Source: Streptomyces caatingaensis (GTDB taxonomy: Bacteria; Actinomycetota; Actinomycetes; Streptomycetales; Streptomycetaceae). Taken from it: 64,000 nt of DNA. This document shows positions 51,863 through 60,799 of this stretch, one piece after another. The stretch covers positions 191,001 to 255,000 of the forward strand of contig NZ_LFXA01000004.1 of NCBI RefSeq assembly GCF_001187435.1, in the 5' to 3' direction. Position 1 is the stretch's first letter. Each line of letters opens with the position of its first letter. The notes under the pieces were generated by a model. The model made no database searches. It saw only the letters and a program-made list of their open reading frames with translations, and was not told the origin of the DNA. The translations under genes were made by a program, and so were the position numbers.

Positions 51863-52154
51863 CAGCGAAAGGCGTGGAAGGGACGAGTAACGCCGTACGC
51901 AGCCATCAGCGACCCGGGGACGGTGCGAGCCCGGGGGTGTGCACGGCGCGAAGATCAGCCCGGAGCCGCCGGAAGAACGCCCCGCGCCGGACGCGCAAGC
52001 CAGGCACGCGGGGTCAGTAGAACCGGCGTCGCGACCCCAATGAGGGGGCCGGGGGCCGTACGGCCCGCGGCCAAGGAGGGTGGTACCGCGGGAGCCCGGA
52101 AGGCGTCTCGTCCCTCCGACGGACAGCGCACAACCGTCCCGCCGGAGGAAGCCG
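51863..52154 (+). promoter_or_regulatory. T-box riboswitch, translational type, tRNA(Ile)
   Basis: The leader contains the universal T-box sequence AGGGTGGTACCGCG (52077-52090). Its TGGT bulge would pair with the ACCA end of an uncharged tRNA having A at position 73. Upstream, GACGAGTA and GAAGATCA mark the loop-E-like specifier loop, with ATC at 51954-51956 as isoleucine specifier. Downstream, CCTCCGACGG (52113-52122) is complementary to CCGCCGGAGG (52139-52148), which contains the ileS ribosome site. There is no U-run terminator. So uncharged tRNA(Ile) should free the ribosome site. This matches the actinobacterial translational T-boxes. Confidence 0.9.
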
Positions 52155-55100
52155 ATGACGCAGTACCGCCAGGTACCCGCTCAGGTCGACCTGCCCGCCC
52201 TGGAGCACGCCGTGCTCGAGTTCTGGCGCGAGCAGAAGATCTTCGCCCGTACGCTCGAACAGTCCGAGGGCCGCCCCGAGTGGGTGTTCTACGAGGGCCC
52301 GCCCACGGCGAACGGCATGCCGGGCGCCCACCACATCGAGGCCCGCGTCTTCAAGGACGTCTTCCCGCGCTTCCGCACCATGCAGGGCTACCACGTGGGC
52401 CGCAAGGCCGGCTGGGACTGCCACGGCCTGCCCGTCGAGCTCGCCGTCGAGAAGGAGCTCGGCTTCTCCGGCAAGCAGGACATCGAGGCGTACGGCATCG
52501 CCGAGTTCAACGCCAAGTGCCGCGAGTCCGTGACCCGGCACACCGACGCGTTCTCCGAGCTGACCACCCGCATGGGCTACTGGGTGGACCTGGACGACGC
52601 GTACCGCACCATGGACCCGGACTACGTCCAGTCCGTCTGGTGGTCGCTGAAGGAGATCTTCAACAAGGGCCTGCTGGTCCAGGACCACCGCGTGGCCCCC
52701 TGGTGCCCCCGCTGCGGCACCGGCCTGTCGGACCACGAGCTGGCGCAGGGCTACGAGACGGTCGTCGACCCGTCCGTCTACGTCCGCTTCCCGCTGACCT
52801 CCGGCCCGCTCGCGGGCGAGGCGTCGCTGCTCGTCTGGACGACGACCCCGTGGACGCTGGTCTCCAACGTCGCGGCCGCCGCGCACCCGGACGTCACCTA
52901 CGTCGTCGCCACCGACGGCACCGAGCAGCTGGTCGTCGCCGAGCCGCTGCTGGAGAAGGCCCTCGGCGAGGGCTGGACCGCGACCGGCCAGTCGTTCACC
53001 GGCCGCGAGATGGAACGCTGGACGTACGAGCGCCCGTTCACCCTCGTCGACCTCGAGAACGCCAACTACGTCGTCAACGCCGAGTACGTGACGACCGAGG
53101 ACGGCACGGGCCTCGTCCACCAGGCCCCGGCCTTCGGTGAGGACGACCTCAGGACCTGCCGCGCGTACGGCCTCCCGGTCGTCAACCCGGTCCGCGCCGA
53201 CGGCACCTTCGAGGAGGAACTCCCGCTCGTCGGCGGCCAGTTCTTCAAGAAGGCGGACGAGGCGCTCACCGCCGACCTCGGCGCCCGCGGCCTGCTGTTC
53301 AAGCACGTCGCGTACGAGCACAGCTACCCGCACTGCTGGCGCTGCCACACGGCGCTGCTCTACTACGCGCAGCCCTCCTGGTACATCCGCACCACGGCCG
53401 TCAAGGACCGGCTGCTCCAGGAGAACGAGAAGACCAACTGGTTCCCCGACTCGGTCAAGCACGGCCGCTTCGGCGACTGGCTGAACAACAACATCGACTG
53501 GGCGCTCTCCCGCAACCGCTACTGGGGCACCCCGCTGCCCATCTGGCGCTGCGAGCAGGACCACCTCACCTGCGTCGGCTCCCTCGCCGAGCTCACCGAG
53601 CTCACCGGCACCGACCAGAGCGGCCTCGACCCGCACCGTCCGTACATCGACGCCGTCACTTTCCCCTGCCCCACCTGCCAGGAGACGGCCACCCGCGTCC
53701 CCGAGGTCATCGACGCCTGGTACGACTCGGGTTCGATGCCGTTCGCGCAGTGGGGCTACCCGTACAAGAACAAGGAGCTCTTCGAGAAGCGCTACCCGGC
53801 GCAGTTCATCTCGGAGGCCATCGACCAGACCCGCGGCTGGTTCTACACGCTGATGGCCGTCGGCACGCTCGTCTTCGACAAGTCGTCGTACGAGAACGTC
53901 GTCTGCCTCGGCCACATCCTCGCCGAGGACGGCCGGAAGATGTCCAAGCACCTGGGCAACATCCTCCAGCCGATCCCGCTGATGGACCAGCACGGCGCCG
54001 ACGCCGTCCGCTGGTTCATGGCCGCCGGCGGCTCGCCGTGGGCCGCGCGCCGCGTCGGCCACGGCACGATCCAGGAGGTGGTGCGGAAGACCCTCCTGAC
54101 CTACTGGAACACGGTCGCCTTCCAGGCCCTCTACGCCCGCACCGCCGGCTGGTCCCCCTCGGCCGCCGACCCGGCGCCGGCGGACCGCCCGCTCCTGGAC
54201 CGCTGGCTGCTCGGCGAGCTGAACACCCTCACCGACGAGGTCACCCGGTCCCTGGAGGCCTACGACACCCAGCGCGCCGGCAAGCTGCTCTCCGCGTTCG
54301 TCGACGACCTGTCCAACTGGTACGTCCGCCGCTCGCGCCGCCGCTTCTGGCAGGGCGACGCGGCCGCGCTGCGCACGCTGCACGAGGTCGTCGAGACGGT
54401 CACCCGCCTGATGGCCCCGCTCGTCCCGTTCATCACCGAGCGGGTCTGGCAGGACCTGGTCGTCCCGGTCACCCCGGACGCCCCGGCGTCGGTGCACCTG
54501 TCCACCTGGCCCGTGGCCGACACGTCGCTCGTCGACCCGGAGCTGTCGAAGCAGATGGTGCTGGTCCGCCGCCTGGTGGAACTGGGCCGCGCCACCCGCG
54601 CCGAGTCCGGCGTGAAGACGCGCCAGCCGCTGTCCCGCGCGCTGGTCGCGGCGGCCGGCTTCGAGTCCCTCTCCGCCGAGCTGCGCACCCAGATCACCGA
54701 GGAGCTGAACGTCTCCTCTCTCGCCTCCCTCTCCGAGGTCGGCGACTCCCTGGTCGACACCACCGCCAAGGCCAACTTCCGTGCGCTGGGCAAGCGGTTC
54801 GGCAAGGGCGTCCAGGCCGTGGCCAAGGCCATCGCCACCGCGGACGCGGCCGCCCTCTCCCTCGCCCTGCGCGAGGGCAACGCCTCGGTGGACGTGGACG
54901 GCGAGCCGGTCGCCCTCTCCCCCGACGAGGTCATCATCACCGAAACCCCCCGCGAGGGCTGGTCGGTGGCCTCCGACTCGGGCGCGACCGTCGCCCTCGA
55001 CCTGGAGATCACCCCGGAGCTGCGCCGCGCCGGCCTCGCCCGGGACGCGATCCGCCTCATCCAGGAGGCCCGCAAGAACTCCGGCCTGGACGTCGCCGAC

Positions 55101-55283
55101 CGCATCGCCCTCCGCTGGCACTCCTCCGACGACGAGGTCCGCACCGCCCTGACCGAACACTCCGCCCTCATCGCGGACGAGGTCCTGGCCACGGACTTCG
55201 CCCCCGGCGAGGCGGATACGACGTTCGGCGCCCCCTTCGAGGACGAGCCCCTGTCCTTGACGTTCCGCCTCCGCAAGGCGTAA
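52155..55283 (+). CDS. ileS: Isoleucyl-tRNA synthetase, type 2, GxHH variant
   Basis: 1042 residues, class I synthetase charging tRNA(Ile). The N-terminal ATP-binding motif, HIGH in most, reads G57-A-H-H60 in PPTANGMPGAHHIEARVFKD. CP1 editing domain: LVWTTTPWTLVSNVAAA and HQAPAFGEDDLRT. The second ATP motif is GRKMSKHLGN (about 595-599, KMSKH for KMSKS). Anticodon-domain sequence LSNWYVRRSRRRFWQGD and a eukaryote-like C-terminal part follow. Sequence type is the IleRS2 group. Start settled by CCGGAGGA upstream, which the T-box controls. Confidence 0.96.
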   Translation: MTQYRQVPAQVDLPALEHAVLEFWREQKIFARTLEQSEGRPEWVFYEGPPTANGMPGAHHIEARVFKDVFPRFRTMQGYHVGRKAGWDCHGLPVELAVEKELGFSGKQDIEAYGIAEFNAKCRESVTRHTDAFSELTTRMGYWVDLDDAYRTMDPDYVQSVWWSLKEIFNKGLLVQDHRVAPWCPRCGTGLSDHELAQGYETVVDPSVYVRFPLTSGPLAGEASLLVWTTTPWTLVSNVAAAAHPDVTYVVATDGTEQLVVAEPLLEKALGEGWTATGQSFTGREMERWTYERPFTLVDLENANYVVNAEYVTTEDGTGLVHQAPAFGEDDLRTCRAYGLPVVNPVRADGTFEEELPLVGGQFFKKADEALTADLGARGLLFKHVAYEHSYPHCWRCHTALLYYAQPSWYIRTTAVKDRLLQENEKTNWFPDSVKHGRFGDWLNNNIDWALSRNRYWGTPLPIWRCEQDHLTCVGSLAELTELTGTDQSGLDPHRPYIDAVTFPCPTCQETATRVPEVIDAWYDSGSMPFAQWGYPYKNKELFEKRYPAQFISEAIDQTRGWFYTLMAVGTLVFDKSSYENVVCLGHILAEDGRKMSKHLGNILQPIPLMDQHGADAVRWFMAAGGSPWAARRVGHGTIQEVVRKTLLTYWNTVAFQALYARTAGWSPSAADPAPADRPLLDRWLLGELNTLTDEVTRSLEAYDTQRAGKLLSAFVDDLSNWYVRRSRRRFWQGDAAALRTLHEVVETVTRLMAPLVPFITERVWQDLVVPVTPDAPASVHLSTWPVADTSLVDPELSKQMVLVRRLVELGRATRAESGVKTRQPLSRALVAAAGFESLSAELRTQITEELNVSSLASLSEVGDSLVDTTAKANFRALGKRFGKGVQAVAKAIATADAAALSLALREGNASVDVDGEPVALSPDEVIITETPREGWSVASDSGATVALDLEITPELRRAGLARDAIRLIQEARKNSGLDVADRIALRWHSSDDEVRTALTEHSALIADEVLATDFAPGEADTTFGAPFEDEPLSLTFRLRKA

Positions 55284-55377
55284 CCCTCCGGGAAGGGCGG
55301 GCGGGGCTTCTTGCCCCGGTCCCGCCCCCGGAGGGGGCACCCCCACCCCCCCGCCACACCCCCACGCACCAACACAA

Positions 55378-55415
55378 CGGGCCGGGCCCCTGGGAATCCC
55401 CAGAGGCCCGGCCCG
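55378..55415. terminator. Hairpin between ileS and divIVA
   Basis: CGGGCCGGGCC (55378-55388) and GGCCCGGCCCG (55405-55415) form an 11-base stem, extended inwards by CTGGG and CCCAG. It lies between two convergent genes and should end both transcripts. Confidence 0.8.
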
Positions 55416-55452
55416 TAATGATTGCGACGACTGAACCGCTACGCGGCGGCCG

Positions 55453-56667
55453 TCAGTTGTCATCCTCATCGATGAGGAACCCACGCATCGGCGAAGGCGC
55501 CTGCATGGGCTGCGGCCCCTGCGGCCGCACCGGAGCCATCGGCTGCGTCATCGCGGGCGACATCTGCTGCTGCCCCCCGTACGACGGGCTGCCCGACTGC
55601 CCCGGACCACCACTGCCCATGGACGAGTTGCCACCCATGCTGTGGCCGCCCATGCCCGCACCGGCCGACGCCATGGACCCGCTCATCGAGGGGGCCGGCG
55701 GCAGCGACGGCGCGCCCGAGGCGCGCGGCGGGGCGAGCGAGTCGTCCGCCTGGTTCTCCAGCTGACGCAGCTGGCTCTCCAGGTAGGACTTCAGCCGCGT
55801 GCGGTACTCGCGCTCGAAGCCGCGCAGATCCTCGACCTTGCGCTCCAGCGTGGCGCGCGCGGACTCCAGCGAGCCCATCGCGACACGGTGCTTCTCCTGC
55901 GCGTCCCGCTCCAGCGCGTCGGCCTTGGCGCGGGCGTCCCGCTCCAGACCCTCCGCCCGGCTGCGGGCCTCACCGACGATCTTGTTGGCCTCGGAGCGTG
56001 CCTCCGCGATCGCCTGATCGGCCGTCTGCTGCGCGAGCGAGAGCACGCGGGCCGCGCTGTCGCCGCCCGGGCCCTGACCCGGCTGGGGCAGCTGGGGACC
56101 GGGGCCGCCCATCGGACCGCCCTGCCCCATCGGGCCGGGACCACCCTGACCCATGGGGCCGCCCTGCCCCATCGGACCGCCCTGGCCCATCGGACCGGGA
56201 CCGCCCTGGCCCATGGGACCACCCATCGGGCCGCCCATGGGACCGCCCTGGCCCATGGGGTTCTGTCCCATCGGTCCCGCGCCGTGCGGGCCCTGGGGAC
56301 CGTGGCCGTGTCCGCCCGGCCCGGCCGGCAGCTGCGGGGCACCACCCGGCAACTGCGGCGGGCCGCCCATCTGCTGCTGGTTCGGCGGCACCGGCTGCGG
56401 GCCGGATATGGCGGCGGGCACGGGGGCGCCGGGAGCGGACCGCTGGTCCTGCGGCTCCGGCTTGCGCATGCCCTGCTGCTGGTTCTGCGCCGCGGCACGG
56501 GTCGCCGCCGCCAGCTTGGCGCGCAGGTCCTCGTTCTCCCGGAGCAGGCGCGTCAGTTCGGCCTCGACCTCGTCGAGAAAGGCGTCGACCTCGTCCTCGT
56601 CATAGCCTTCTCGGAGACGGACGGTCGTGAACTGCTTGTTCCGCACGTCCTCGGGGCTCAGCGGCAT
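55453..56667 (-). CDS. divIVA: Polar growth determinant DivIVA
   Basis: 404 residues. It marks hyphal tips and directs wall synthesis there. The N-terminal membrane-binding domain is LSPEDVRNKQFTTVRLREGY, DEDEVDAFLDEVEAELTRLL. After a first coiled coil (about 30-65) comes a long Pro/Gly/Gln-rich linker of GQGGPM-type repeats (about 75-205), then a second coiled coil (QTADQAIAEARSEANKIVGE to LRGFEREYRTRLKSYLESQL). The long linker is characteristic of Streptomyces DivIVA. The C-terminus is disordered and ends FLIDEDDN. Confidence 0.95.
   Translation of the reverse strand: MPLSPEDVRNKQFTTVRLREGYDEDEVDAFLDEVEAELTRLLRENEDLRAKLAAATRAAAQNQQQGMRKPEPQDQRSAPGAPVPAAISGPQPVPPNQQQMGGPPQLPGGAPQLPAGPGGHGHGPQGPHGAGPMGQNPMGQGGPMGGPMGGPMGQGGPGPMGQGGPMGQGGPMGQGGPGPMGQGGPMGGPGPQLPQPGQGPGGDSAARVLSLAQQTADQAIAEARSEANKIVGEARSRAEGLERDARAKADALERDAQEKHRVAMGSLESARATLERKVEDLRGFEREYRTRLKSYLESQLRQLENQADDSLAPPRASGAPSLPPAPSMSGSMASAGAGMGGHSMGGNSSMGSGGPGQSGSPSYGGQQQMSPAMTQPMAPVRPQGPQPMQAPSPMRGFLIDEDDN
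56100..56260. repeat. Low-complexity repeats in divIVA linker
   Basis: Imperfect repeats of CCCATCGGACCGCCCTGGCC-type units encode GQGGPM and GPMGG motifs in the DivIVA linker. Copy number is likely to differ between strains. Confidence 0.7.
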
Positions 56668-56728
56668 CTCTTCTTCACCTCAACGTAGTCGTCGGCAATC
56701 GGCAAGACCGTATCGTTCACAGCCGCGT

Positions 56729-57013
56729 TCACAGCCGCTCCACGACGGTGATCAGGATGTAGACGATGATCATCAGTACGAAGAAGGACAGGTCGAGCGC
56801 CACGCCCCCGAGACGCAGCGGCGGGATGAACCGCCGCAGAAGCTTGAGTGGCGGATCGGTGACAGTGTAGGTGGCCTCGAGCACGACCACCATCGCCTTA
56901 CCGGGTTGCCACGAGCGGGCGAACTGGAAGACGTAATCCATCACCAACCGGAAGATGAGCACGAGCAGGAAGACGTACAGCGCGATGTAGATCACCTGCC
57001 GTGCGATGTCCAT
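56729..57013 (-). CDS. YggT-family membrane protein
   Basis: 94 residues from the ATG at 57013, with GGGAAG upstream; an in-frame start 16 codons earlier is less likely. Two hydrophobic blocks, VIYIALYVFLLVLIFRLVMD and VALDLSFFVLMIIVYILITV, flank the family's conserved YTVTDPPLKLLRRFIPPLRLG. YggT proteins sit beside sepF and divIVA in many bacteria and may act in division or osmotic response; the role is unproved. Spacing of 61-75 bases to both neighbours suggests one operon. Confidence 0.92.
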   Translation of the reverse strand: MDIARQVIYIALYVFLLVLIFRLVMDYVFQFARSWQPGKAMVVVLEATYTVTDPPLKLLRRFIPPLRLGGVALDLSFFVLMIIVYILITVVERL

Positions 57014-57088
57014 CCCGCGCTTCCCTCTCCCCTCACCGTGCCCGGTCCATTTGACCGTCACTCACCGGCATTGCCTGATTGTGCGTCT

Positions 57089-57691
57089 CTAGCTCTGGTT
57101 GAAGAACCCGCCCTCTGCGATACGGGCCTTGTCCTCCGCCGTGACATCGACGTTAGCAGGAGACAGCAGGAACACCTTCTGCGTCACCCGTTCGATGCTG
57201 CCGTGCAGACCGAAGACCAGACCGGCGGCGAAGTCGACAAGTCGCTTCGCGTCGGTGTCGTCCATCTCGGTCAGATTCATGATCACCGGGGTGCCCTCGC
57301 GGAAGTGTTCCCCGATGGTACGGGCCTCGTTGTAGGTCCGGGGGTGCAATGTCGTGATGCGGTAGGGCTCCCGCTCGGACACAACTTTGGGCATGATCAC
57401 CGGTGCGTTCTTCTCCAGGGAGTGGCGTTCGGGTGTGATGGACGACACGGGGGCGATTCGGGCGGGTCGTCCCGTTTCCGCTGTCAGCGGAGCGGGTTCA
57501 CGCTGTGCGGGCGGCTGGGCGACTCGAACCGGTTCGTCCGATTGCGTCTGTTGGGCCTGGTGCTGTTGCCGGCGCCGGTCGGGCTCCGGCTCGGGCTCGA
57601 ACTCGTCGTCGGGGTCGAATCCCCGGCCGTCGTACCCATCGTCCTCCACGAGGCCGAGGTAGACCGCCATCTTGCGCATCGCGCCGGCCAT
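57089..57691 (-). CDS. sepF: Cell division protein SepF
   Basis: 200 residues. SepF binds FtsZ and the membrane and stabilises the division ring; actinobacteria lack FtsA, so SepF is the main anchor. The N-terminal amphipathic membrane-binding helix is [14 protein letters not shown]. An acidic, Gln/Pro-rich linker (about 20-90) follows. The globular domain runs from [20 protein letters not shown] through [20 protein letters not shown] and [16 protein letters not shown] to [18 protein letters not shown] precedes the ATG. Confidence 0.95.
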   Translation of the reverse strand: MAGAMRKMAVYLGLVEDDGYDGRGFDPDDEFEPEPEPDRRRQQHQAQQTQSDEPVRVAQPPAQREPAPLTAETGRPARIAPVSSITPERHSLEKNAPVIMPKVVSEREPYRITTLHPRTYNEARTIGEHFREGTPVIMNLTEMDDTDAKRLVDFAAGLVFGLHGSIERVTQKVFLLSPANVDVTAEDKARIAEGGFFNQS

Positions 57692-57810
57692 TCTCTGCGT
57701 CCTCCGCTCTGTGGTGGATCGGCTCCTCTAACGGCGCTGGATCCACTTGGTCTGCCCGACTTTTGACGGGAATGACCATATTTTGTGCTGTGGTCCGACT
57801 CTTGGCGACG

Positions 57811-58530
57811 TTACCCGAGCCGTGGTCGGCTTCCGAGTACCGCTGTGCCGACGCGTACATGTGTCGCACCCGCCGCCACGGCGTCCTCCAGATCAGCGCT
57901 CATTCCTGCGGACACCATGTTCGCAGCAGGATGGGCCGCGCGCAGGTCCGTTGCGATTTCCCGCAGCCGCTCGAACGTCGCCCGCGGCCGTCCGGCGTAC
58001 GGTCCGGCCAGCGGAGCCACCGTCATGAGGCCCGCCGGGCGCAGCCCTTCGGCCTCCGCGAGCGCGTCCGCGAGGGCCGCGACCCCGTCGGGGGCGACCC
58101 CGCCGCGGCCGGCGGCGTCCCCGCTCTCCGCGTCGAGCGCCACCTGAATCAGGCAGTCCAGTTCTCTCCCCCGACGGACGGCCGCCGCGGAAAGCGCCGT
58201 GACCAATCTGACCCGGTCAATGGAGTGCACGACATCGGCATAATTAACCACCGACTTTACTTTGTTGGTCTGCAATTGACCGACAAAGTGCCAGGTAAGG
58301 GGCATGCCCGAGCATTCCGCGGCTTTCGGTGCCGCGTCCTGGTCGCGATTCTCCGCGACATGACGGACCCCCAGGTCCGCCAGGAGACGGACGTCACTCG
58401 CGGGGTACGTCTTGGTGACCACGATCAGGGTCACTTCTTCACGCTTTCGGCCCACGGCCGCGCAGGCGGCGGCGATACGTTCCTCCACCTGGGCGAGATT
58501 CCGGGCCAGTTGCGTCCTGCGGTCCGTCAT
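57811..58530 (-). CDS. YggS-type PLP homeostasis protein
   Basis: 239 residues. A single alanine-racemase-like TIM barrel binding PLP, needed to balance vitamin B6 forms; it has no proven catalysis. The PLP lysine is K40 in VTLIVVTKTYPASD. Other signatures are HVAENRDQDAAPKAAE, WHFVGQLQTNKVKSVV, HSIDRVRLVTALS, and GLMTVAPLAG with NMVSAGMSADLEDAVAAGAT at the phosphate end. The ATG overlaps the pgeF stop by 4 bases. Confidence 0.94.
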   Translation of the reverse strand: MTDRRTQLARNLAQVEERIAAACAAVGRKREEVTLIVVTKTYPASDVRLLADLGVRHVAENRDQDAAPKAAECSGMPLTWHFVGQLQTNKVKSVVNYADVVHSIDRVRLVTALSAAAVRRGRELDCLIQVALDAESGDAAGRGGVAPDGVAALADALAEAEGLRPAGLMTVAPLAGPYAGRPRATFERLREIATDLRAAHPAANMVSAGMSADLEDAVAAGATHVRVGTAVLGSRPRLG

Positions 58531-59327
58531 CGCCCGGACTCCCCTTCGAGCCATACGTAGCTGGCGAGCCGTCCCGTGACCCGCTCGCGCCGGTACGAGA
58601 AGTGGTCCGCCGATTCCAGCGTGCAGATGTCCGACCGGGTGACGTCCCCGACGCCCGCCCGGCCGAGCTGGGCGCGGACGCCGGCGGCGACGTCCACCGC
58701 GGGCGTCCCGCCGCGGGTGGTGGCCCACGCCTCGGGGACCACCGCGGCGACGTCCGCCCGCATCGCCTCCGGCACCTCGTAGCAGCCGCCGCAGACCGAG
58801 GGCCCGAGGTGGGCGACGATCCGGGCGGGGTCGGCGCCGAGCCGGACCATCTCCCCGACGACCGCCGGCACGACACCGGCGACCAGTCCGGGCCGTCCGG
58901 CGTGCGCCGCGCCCGCGACCCCGGCGACCGGGTCGGCCAGCAGGACGGGGGTGCAGTCGGCGGTGAGCACCGCGAGGGCCAGTCCCCGACGGGCCGTCAC
59001 CACCGCGTCGACCGACGGGATCTCCCGGCCGGCCGGCCAGGGACCGTCCACCACGGCCACGTCCTTGCCGTGCACCTGGTTCATCCAGACGACGAGCGCC
59101 GGGTCGAGGCCGAGCGCGCGCGCCGCCCGCTCCCGGTTGACCCGCACCGCCGCGGGGTCGTCGCCCACCGCGCCGCCCAGGTTGAGCTCCGCATACGGAG
59201 CGGCGCTCACCCCGCCCCACCGGTCGGTGGAGGCGAAGTGCGCGCCGCTCGCGTGTGCCGCGTCGGGCCGGCCCCGGGTGTGCGGAGGGGGGTTTCCTAT
59301 CACCGAGGTCACGTCGGCCCGCGTCAC
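58527..59327 (-). CDS. pgeF: Laccase-domain peptidoglycan editing factor (PgeF/YfiH)
   Basis: 266 residues from a GTG that overlaps the ftsZ stop by 4 bases; GTG codons 5 and 8 codons further in are alternatives. The fold of the Cu/Zn-linked laccase family is marked by [71 protein letters not shown], and the C-terminal [14 protein letters not shown]. Members remove wrongly incorporated L-serine from peptidoglycan precursors or act as purine nucleosidases. Conserved next to ftsZ. Confidence 0.92.
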   Translation of the reverse strand: MTRADVTSVIGNPPPHTRGRPDAAHASGAHFASTDRWGGVSAAPYAELNLGGAVGDDPAAVRVNRERAARALGLDPALVVWMNQVHGKDVAVVDGPWPAGREIPSVDAVVTARRGLALAVLTADCTPVLLADPVAGVAGAAHAGRPGLVAGVVPAVVGEMVRLGADPARIVAHLGPSVCGGCYEVPEAMRADVAAVVPEAWATTRGGTPAVDVAAGVRAQLGRAGVGDVTRSDICTLESADHFSYRRERVTGRLASYVWLEGESGR

Positions 59328-60559
59328 TTCAAGAAGTCGGGAACGTCCAGTTCCTCGGCGGTGGAGTCCTGGTACGGACGGGCCGGGGGAACCTGGGGGG
59401 ACGAGGCCGGGGGCGGCGGGACCTCGGCGACCGGGACCGGGTCCGGGACCGGCTCCTCGGTGCGGGGGGTCACGTTGCCCAGGCCGCCGAAGGCCGGGCG
59501 GGACGGCTCGGCCGGCGGGGCCGGGCGGCTCGCGGCGGCGGGCGCCGGGGCGGCGCTCTCCTCGCGGCCGTAGGACGAACCGAGCACCTTGTCGCGGTTC
59601 TTGGCGGGCGGCTGGCCGCCGTCGAAGCCGGCCGCGATGACGGTGACCCGGACCTCGTCGCCCAGGGCGTCGTCGATGACGGCGCCGAAGATGATGTTGG
59701 CCTCGGGGTGGGCGGCCTCGCTCACCAGCTGGGCGGCCTCGTTGATCTCGAAGAGGCCGAGGTCGCTGCCGCCGGAGATGGAGAGCAGCACGCCGCGGGC
59801 GCCGTCGATGGACGCCTCCAGCAGCGGCGAGGAGATCGCCATCTCGGCCGCGGCCACGGCACGGTCGTCGCCGCGGGCCGAGCCGATGCCCATGAGGGCG
59901 GAACCCGCCTCGGACATCACGGACTTGACGTCGGCGAAGTCGAGGTTGATGAGACCCGGGGTGGTGATGAGGTCGGTGATGCCCTGAACACCCGACAGCA
60001 GCACCTGGTCCGCGGACTTGAACGCGTCGAGCACGCTGACCTGGCGGTCCGAGATGGACAGCAGCCGGTCGTTGGGGATGACGATGAGGGTGTCGACCTC
60101 GTCGCGCAGGCTGGCGATGCCGTCCTCGGCCTGGTTCGCGCGGCGGCGGCCCTCGAAGGTGAACGGGCGGGTGACCACACCGATCGTCAGGGCGCCCAGC
60201 GAGCGCGCGATGTTGGCGACGACGGGTGCGCCGCCGGTGCCGGTGCCGCCGCCCTCGCCCGCGGTGACGAAGACCATGTCGGCCCCCTTGAGGACCTCCT
60301 CGATCTCCTCGCGGTGGTCCTCGGCGGCCTTGCGGCCGACGTCCGGGTTCGCGCCGGCGCCGAGACCCCGGGTGAGCTCCCGGCCGACGTCGAGCTTGAC
60401 GTCGGCGTCGCTCATCAGCAGGGCCTGTGCATCGGTGTTGATCGCGATGAACTCGACGCCCTTGAGACCGACCTCGATCATCCGGTTGATGGCGTTGACG
60501 CCACCGCCGCCGATGCCGACGACCTTGATGACTGCGAGGTAGTTCTGCGGTGCTGCCAC
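59324..60559 (-). CDS. ftsZ: Cell division GTPase FtsZ
   Basis: 411 residues from the GTG at 60559 (GAGAGG upstream). It assembles into the sporulation septal rings. The tubulin signature is [15 protein letters not shown]; other GTP-binding loops are [15 protein letters not shown] and NTDAQAL. The T7 catalytic loop is [17 protein letters not shown] Pro-rich linker leads to the C-terminal binding peptide [14 protein letters not shown], which contacts SepF and FtsW. A 240-base gap to ftsQ holds the known position of multiple ftsZ promoters in streptomycetes. Confidence 0.98.
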   Translation of the reverse strand: MAAPQNYLAVIKVVGIGGGGVNAINRMIEVGLKGVEFIAINTDAQALLMSDADVKLDVGRELTRGLGAGANPDVGRKAAEDHREEIEEVLKGADMVFVTAGEGGGTGTGGAPVVANIARSLGALTIGVVTRPFTFEGRRRANQAEDGIASLRDEVDTLIVIPNDRLLSISDRQVSVLDAFKSADQVLLSGVQGITDLITTPGLINLDFADVKSVMSEAGSALMGIGSARGDDRAVAAAEMAISSPLLEASIDGARGVLLSISGGSDLGLFEINEAAQLVSEAAHPEANIIFGAVIDDALGDEVRVTVIAAGFDGGQPPAKNRDKVLGSSYGREESAAPAPAAASRPAPPAEPSRPAFGGLGNVTPRTEEPVPDPVPVAEVPPPPASSPQVPPARPYQDSTAEELDVPDFLK

Positions 60560-60799
60560 GTCGAAGGCCTCTCGCCTCGAGTTACGTATGCCTGGAGGAC
60601 GGTTCGCAATGCCAACCCGAACCCTAACGTTGAAGTTTAGGGTTACCCGTGCCACTGTTCCCTGGGTTCTCGGGACAGGACACTAAGTCGACAAGTGGTG
60701 CGTGTTCAACGAACACGCCGAACCTCCCGTTTTTCTTTTCACCCTATGTGATCACCCATAGGCGTAGCCAACCAGGGTGCTGCCGGCCCCCACCGGGCG
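60560..60799 (-). promoter_or_regulatory. ftsZ upstream control region
   Basis: 240 bases with unusually AT-rich parts. Two strong inverted repeats are present: AACCCTAA / TTAGGGTT (60620-60627 and 60637-60644, 9-base spacer) and GCGTGTTC / GAACACGC (60700-60718, 3-base spacer). A GACAC motif, the core of WhiA sites, lies at 60679-60683. In other streptomycetes the ftsQ-ftsZ gap carries several promoters, one needed for sporulation. Which repeat belongs to which regulator I cannot tell. Confidence 0.6.

Noticed and set aside
52091..52154. Transcription terminator in the ileS leader
   Set aside because: No stable stem followed by a U-run; pairing with the ribosome site fits translational control better.
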